Assembly (NCBI GenBank): GCA_964653595.1
Contig: CAZZHH010000031.1
Span: 1 to 38,585 of the forward strand
Direction of reading: 5' to 3'
Source: JBAXTE01 sp964653595
GTDB lineage: Bacteria; Bacteroidota; Bacteroidia; Bacteroidales; WCHB1-69
Length of the DNA: 38,585 nucleotides
The notes below the pieces were generated by a model, which saw only the letters and a list, made by a program, of their open reading frames with translations, did no database searches and was not told the DNA's origin. This document shows positions 36,018-38,585 of the stretch, piece after piece. A program made the translations under genes and the position numbers. How positions within the stretch are numbered: position 1 is the first letter of the stretch; each line of letters starts with the position of its first letter.

Positions 36018-36410
36018 TTACAATCCTTTATAAATATTCCATATCCAATTTAGAATTACTAAAACTACTAGGAGGATGAGTAGGTATGGGTTCATTTTTT
36101 GAGTAGATAGCTTTTGGAAGAGGGTTGTGCCTTTTACAGAATCCCGAATTATCAAGACGATTGCCACCAAAGCCATGATATTTACTACAATTGCTGCTGG
36201 ATTTAACAAAATGCTTTCTAATATCTCACCTTTGAAAAGGAGAATGCTGCCTCTGGTAATTCCACAGCCAGGACAAGGGTAACCGGTAATATTTTTGAAA
36301 ATACAAATGGAGGAGTGCGAATAATTTTGCAAGATAGCACTTACGCCAATAAAAATGTAACCGCCTACCATTGCGAGCAAAAGTAAGCGGTTACCTTTTT
36401 TTAATTCCAT
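36018..36410 (-). CDS. DUF2752 membrane protein
   Basis: 130 residues with three predicted membrane helices (about 8-30, 60-85 and 105-128). The DUF2752 signature GYPCPGCGITRG holds a C-x2-C pair (C46, C49) followed by TR, placed between helices 1 and 2. Function unknown. It starts six bases after the TM2 gene's stop, so the two are cotranscribed. Its 3' end runs up to the heptamer array, and no separate terminator is visible. Confidence 0.88.
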   Translation of the reverse strand: MELKKGNRLLLLAMVGGYIFIGVSAILQNYSHSSICIFKNITGYPCPGCGITRGSILLFKGEILESILLNPAAIVVNIMALVAIVLIIRDSVKGTTLFQKLSTQKMNPYLLILLVVLVILNWIWNIYKGL

Positions 36411-36416
36411 GTGAAA

Positions 36417-36755
36417 TTACATTGCAATTTGCATGAACTTTTGGAAGTTAGCTTGACGAGTTCTGTCTTGTACAGAAAACCAATCAATAATTGCCCAAAT
36501 ACCACAACCACCGGCAGTAAGTAATTTAGCAACGCCAAGACCAGTTTCGCCTAACATAAATCTATCTACTCCGTATGTTCCTAAAAGTATAGAAATAATC
36601 AACATCGTAGTTGGATCTTTTAATGCAAGTCCTTGAATAATCATAAACTTGTTGTCATCCATTTGTTCTAATTTTTGTTTAATTTCCATTAATCTTTCTG
36701 CAGGAAATTTTTGACCTGATGTTGCAATGTACATCTCAACTTTATTACTGTCCAT
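36417..36755 (-). CDS. TM2 domain membrane protein
   Basis: 112 residues. An acidic, helical N-terminal part (about 1-40) is followed by a TM2 domain (about 45-95), with two membrane helices around TMLIISILLGTYGVDRFMLGETGLGVAKLLTAGG and the GVDRF, G-x-AK and W-x-IID-W-F positions that define the family. The biochemical role is unknown. It is the first gene of a pair with DUF2752. I find no consensus promoter in the 156 bases upstream. Confidence 0.9.
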   Translation of the reverse strand: MDSNKVEMYIATSGQKFPAERLMEIKQKLEQMDDNKFMIIQGLALKDPTTMLIISILLGTYGVDRFMLGETGLGVAKLLTAGGCGIWAIIDWFSVQDRTRQANFQKFMQIAM

Positions 36756-36911
36756 TTTTTATTAAGTTTTAGTGATTAAATCGACTGCAAGATAATAACT
36801 AATTTTATAAATTACAACTGATTTTAGTTTTTTTCACATTAATTTTTCTTTGCAACATTCATTTTTTAATTCAGATATTTGATAATTAACCTATTATAGA
36901 ATTAAAAAAAA

Positions 36912-38348
36912 CTACATTTTCACCACTTTCCGATTCGTTTTAACGAAGGATTCATCCACCAACTGAAGGATATAAGTTCCTTTGGGTAGAGGTGAAACAT
37001 TTAATTCAATTGCATTTTTCCCTTGATGTACGTTCACCTTTTGCGAGGAGACCCTCTCTCCCATCAGATTGAACACATTTATTTGAAGAAGGGAGGTTTT
37101 TTTTGCATTTACATAAATATTAGCGATATCTTTTAGCGGATTTGGGTGGACTAGAATATCTTCAAAAGTAAAATTATCGACTACAGACAAAATCAAATCG
37201 GAATAGGTAACGGTATAATAATCTGTTAACATTACGGTAGATTTTCCCCCTGGACAATTTACGTATAAAATAAATTGGTATGTGGCAGGTGTTTGAATTG
37301 GGTATAAAACGTCTAAAGTGATGGTATCAGTAGACAACAAAACGATATTCCAAACAGCATACGTTCCATTACTATTAGTGTAAACATCGCTCACAAATGC
37401 ATCGGTATACCCTGTAATTGCAATGCAAGTATCAATGCTTGTAACAATTGGAGGGATGCTCATGGTATTTGTGTCCATCATAAAAGTACTTGTAGCCTGA
37501 ACCCCATTAGAGTCGGTAACCAATAAATTATAAAATCCTTGGCAGACATTGGAAGCAAATGCCCGGCGACTATGAGAATCGTTGCCTTCCCACATAAACG
37601 ATACTTGTTCTGGTCCCTGCATGCTAGTTCCAATCGCAAAAAACGGTGGTGTGCCACCCCAAACACCAAAGGATACATTTCCCAGACATTCGTTGGGCAA
37701 GGTATATCCCGACGTAGGTCCATCAATACACAGGAGACGTCGGTTGTTTGGAATTGTAAATTCAGTATTTACAGTAACATTATTTGCATCGGTTACCTGA
37801 ATGGTTCCAGTGTGAGAGATAAAGTTGTTTACGATGATGGAATCTGATAGAGTAGTTGTTACTGCGCTACCATTGATTTGATACACATAAGGAGCCACTC
37901 CGTTTTTCATAAACACTTTTAGTTGACCACCGTTGCACGAAGCTGGCGGTATTCCGGCCATGTTTATGTGAAAGTTTGGATCGGTATCCGCTAGCACATT
38001 CATGTAAACATATGCACTGTCAAAAAGGGTTACGCCATCATTACTTAGTGCATACATAAACCCATCTGTTCCAACAAATCCAGGATTAGGAGTATACACA
38101 ACATCATCGCCAATGAATTGAAGGGTTCCATTTGTAGGAGCTAAATGAGTAACTCCATTTACAGTAAATGATACTGTCTGATATTGAAATGGGTAGGTAT
38201 CATTAGCCCTTACATTTATGACTACTGGAGTATTTGCAACAGTCATTGCTTGATCTGAATGTATCTGATATTGAGCATTCACACTCATGGTAATAAGTAG
38301 GATTACTGTACTGAGCAAAAAATTAAATGATTGTCCGATTCGTTTCAT
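36912..38348 (-). CDS. Secreted T9SS type A cargo protein with cadherin-like N-terminal domain
   Basis: 478 residues. A signal peptide (1-25, ending VNAQ) is followed by a Big/cadherin-like domain (about 28-112: INVRANDTYPF ... NGTLQFIGDDVVYTPNPGFVGTDGFMYAL). A middle region (about 130-390) has no recognised family and resembles SprB/Ig-type surface modules (SCNGGQLKVFMKNGVAPYVYQI). The C-terminal Por-secretion tail (about 400-478: ILVHPNPLKDIANIYVN, INVFNLMGERV, LPKGTYILQL, KVVKM) is the type A signal, which T9SS removes while attaching or releasing the protein. No enzymatic motif is seen, so an adhesive or structural role is inferred. Confidence 0.88.
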   Translation of the reverse strand: MKRIGQSFNFLLSTVILLITMSVNAQYQIHSDQAMTVANTPVVINVRANDTYPFQYQTVSFTVNGVTHLAPTNGTLQFIGDDVVYTPNPGFVGTDGFMYALSNDGVTLFDSAYVYMNVLADTDPNFHINMAGIPPASCNGGQLKVFMKNGVAPYVYQINGSAVTTTLSDSIIVNNFISHTGTIQVTDANNVTVNTEFTIPNNRRLLCIDGPTSGYTLPNECLGNVSFGVWGGTPPFFAIGTSMQGPEQVSFMWEGNDSHSRRAFASNVCQGFYNLLVTDSNGVQATSTFMMDTNTMSIPPIVTSIDTCIAITGYTDAFVSDVYTNSNGTYAVWNIVLLSTDTITLDVLYPIQTPATYQFILYVNCPGGKSTVMLTDYYTVTYSDLILSVVDNFTFEDILVHPNPLKDIANIYVNAKKTSLLQINVFNLMGERVSSQKVNVHQGKNAIELNVSPLPKGTYILQLVDESFVKTNRKVVKM

Positions 38349-38379
38349 AGTAAATTATTTAAATAAATATTAAAAAATA

Positions 38380-38387
38380 CAAACATA
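38380..38387 (-). promoter_or_regulatory. Candidate -7 element for T9SS cargo gene
   Basis: TATGTTTG on the minus strand fits TAnnTTTG, 32 bases before the ATG at 38348. No TTG at the usual spacing. Confidence 0.35.
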
Positions 38388-38420
38388 TAGACAATCGTTT
38401 AGATAAAATAGTTGCATAAC

Positions 38421-38452
38421 AAAAGCCATTTTCTTTCGAAAATGGCTTTTTT
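38421..38452. terminator. Strong intrinsic terminator hairpin
   Basis: Perfect 13-bp arms 38421-38433 and 38438-38450 (AAAAGCCATTTTC and its complement) with a 4-base loop, which reads GAAA on the minus strand. The plus strand has a six-T tail and the minus strand four T. It sits upstream of the cargo gene's promoter, so it probably ends a minus-strand gene entering from beyond the right edge. Confidence 0.8.
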
Positions 38453-38474
38453 GATTTTTAAAAATGACAATATT

Positions 38475-38549
38475 TTATTTCTGCAGCATCAATTGAAGCA
38501 TCTGAATAGCGCAATCGGCGATTACGGAACCAGGTCCGATTTCACAAAA
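38475..38549 (-). other. Possible 3' end of a minus-strand gene at the window edge
   Basis: On the minus strand a frame ending at TAA (38477-38475) reads EIGPGSVIADCAIQMLQLML before its last two residues, and its stop is about 25 bases before the terminator, a normal distance. The frame is closed by TGA just upstream at 38550-38552, while the neighbouring frame (IPGGLGLKIICDFVKSD) is open to the edge. A frameshift or sequencing error could join them. I do not recognise the protein. Confidence 0.25.
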
Positions 38550-38585
38550 TCACATATTATCTTTAGACCTAAACCACCTGGAATG

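Noticed and set aside
35675..36033. Long ORFs over the second array on both strands (for example repeating CHTAHCHTVH or NSVTVNSVTG)
   Set aside because: They exist because the repeat lacks stops in those frames, and they pass through 100 N. No gene-like composition.
1..38585. tRNA, rRNA, riboswitch, prophage, insertion sequence
   Set aside because: Intergenic stretches were read on both strands without finding acceptor/TPsiC-like words, transposase or phage genes. A covariance-model search would be needed to exclude small RNAs.

Overview
The window reads as AT-rich chromosomal DNA from a member of the Bacteroidota (Bacteroidetes). Four things support this. There are type IX secretion (T9SS) cargo proteins with both kinds of sorting tail (a gliding/CHU-type C-terminus at 7085-11995 and a Por-type tail at 36912-38348). 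There is a PorP/SprF-family gene beside an OmpA/PD40 gene. Several genes have TTG-N18/19-TAnnTTTG promoters, the known Bacteroidetes primary sigma factor consensus. Shine-Dalgarno signals are not evident. I cannot fix the genus. Two 100-N runs (5096-5195 and 35858-35957) are scaffold gaps, both inside short tandem repeats, so this is a draft assembly.

Layout. 1-413 is non-coding and holds two kinds of repeat plus a terminator. 414-6631 (minus) is a peptidase block: an M16 zinc protease and two aminopeptidase P paralogues, the paralogues separated by a heptamer repeat array. 7085-15308 (plus) is a three-gene cell-surface operon: a giant SBBP/PKD/SprB-repeat protein, a PorP/SprF protein and a TPR-PD40-OmpA protein. 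15312-24655 (minus) carries an outer-membrane-type protein, a TPR+SPOR-like lipoprotein-free secreted protein, a long urocanate hydratase, a hybrid histidine kinase, an ECF sigma factor and a family 2 glycosyltransferase. 25008-27302 (plus) is tgt plus an LptF/LptG-type permease. 27459-31189 (minus) is rpsT, a TMTC-like membrane glycosyltransferase with TPRs, and a NamZ/DUF1343 muramidase. 31369-32962 (plus) is xseA-xseB. 33048-33527 (minus) is a DUF1905/YdeI-type protein. 33786-35657 (plus) is prfA plus a radical SAM gene. 35658-36017 is a second heptamer array. 36018-38348 (minus) is DUF2752, TM2 and a T9SS cargo protein.

How the genes fit together. Most are housekeeping or envelope functions with normal operon structure: xseA/xseB overlap, the prfA-radical SAM pair, the TM2-DUF2752 pair, and the T9SS surface-protein triad. 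Intrinsic terminators are clear after six minus-strand transcription units. I see no phage, insertion sequence, CRISPR array, tRNA or rRNA.

No complete new biological system is evident. The most unusual signals are: the two related heptamer arrays, each butted against the 3' end of a gene, supplying its stop codon in the same sense orientation; a Tgt enzyme lacking all three zinc-binding cysteines; a bacterial TMTC-like protein next to a muramidase; and an OmpA-type protein carrying a DUF1573-like tail.
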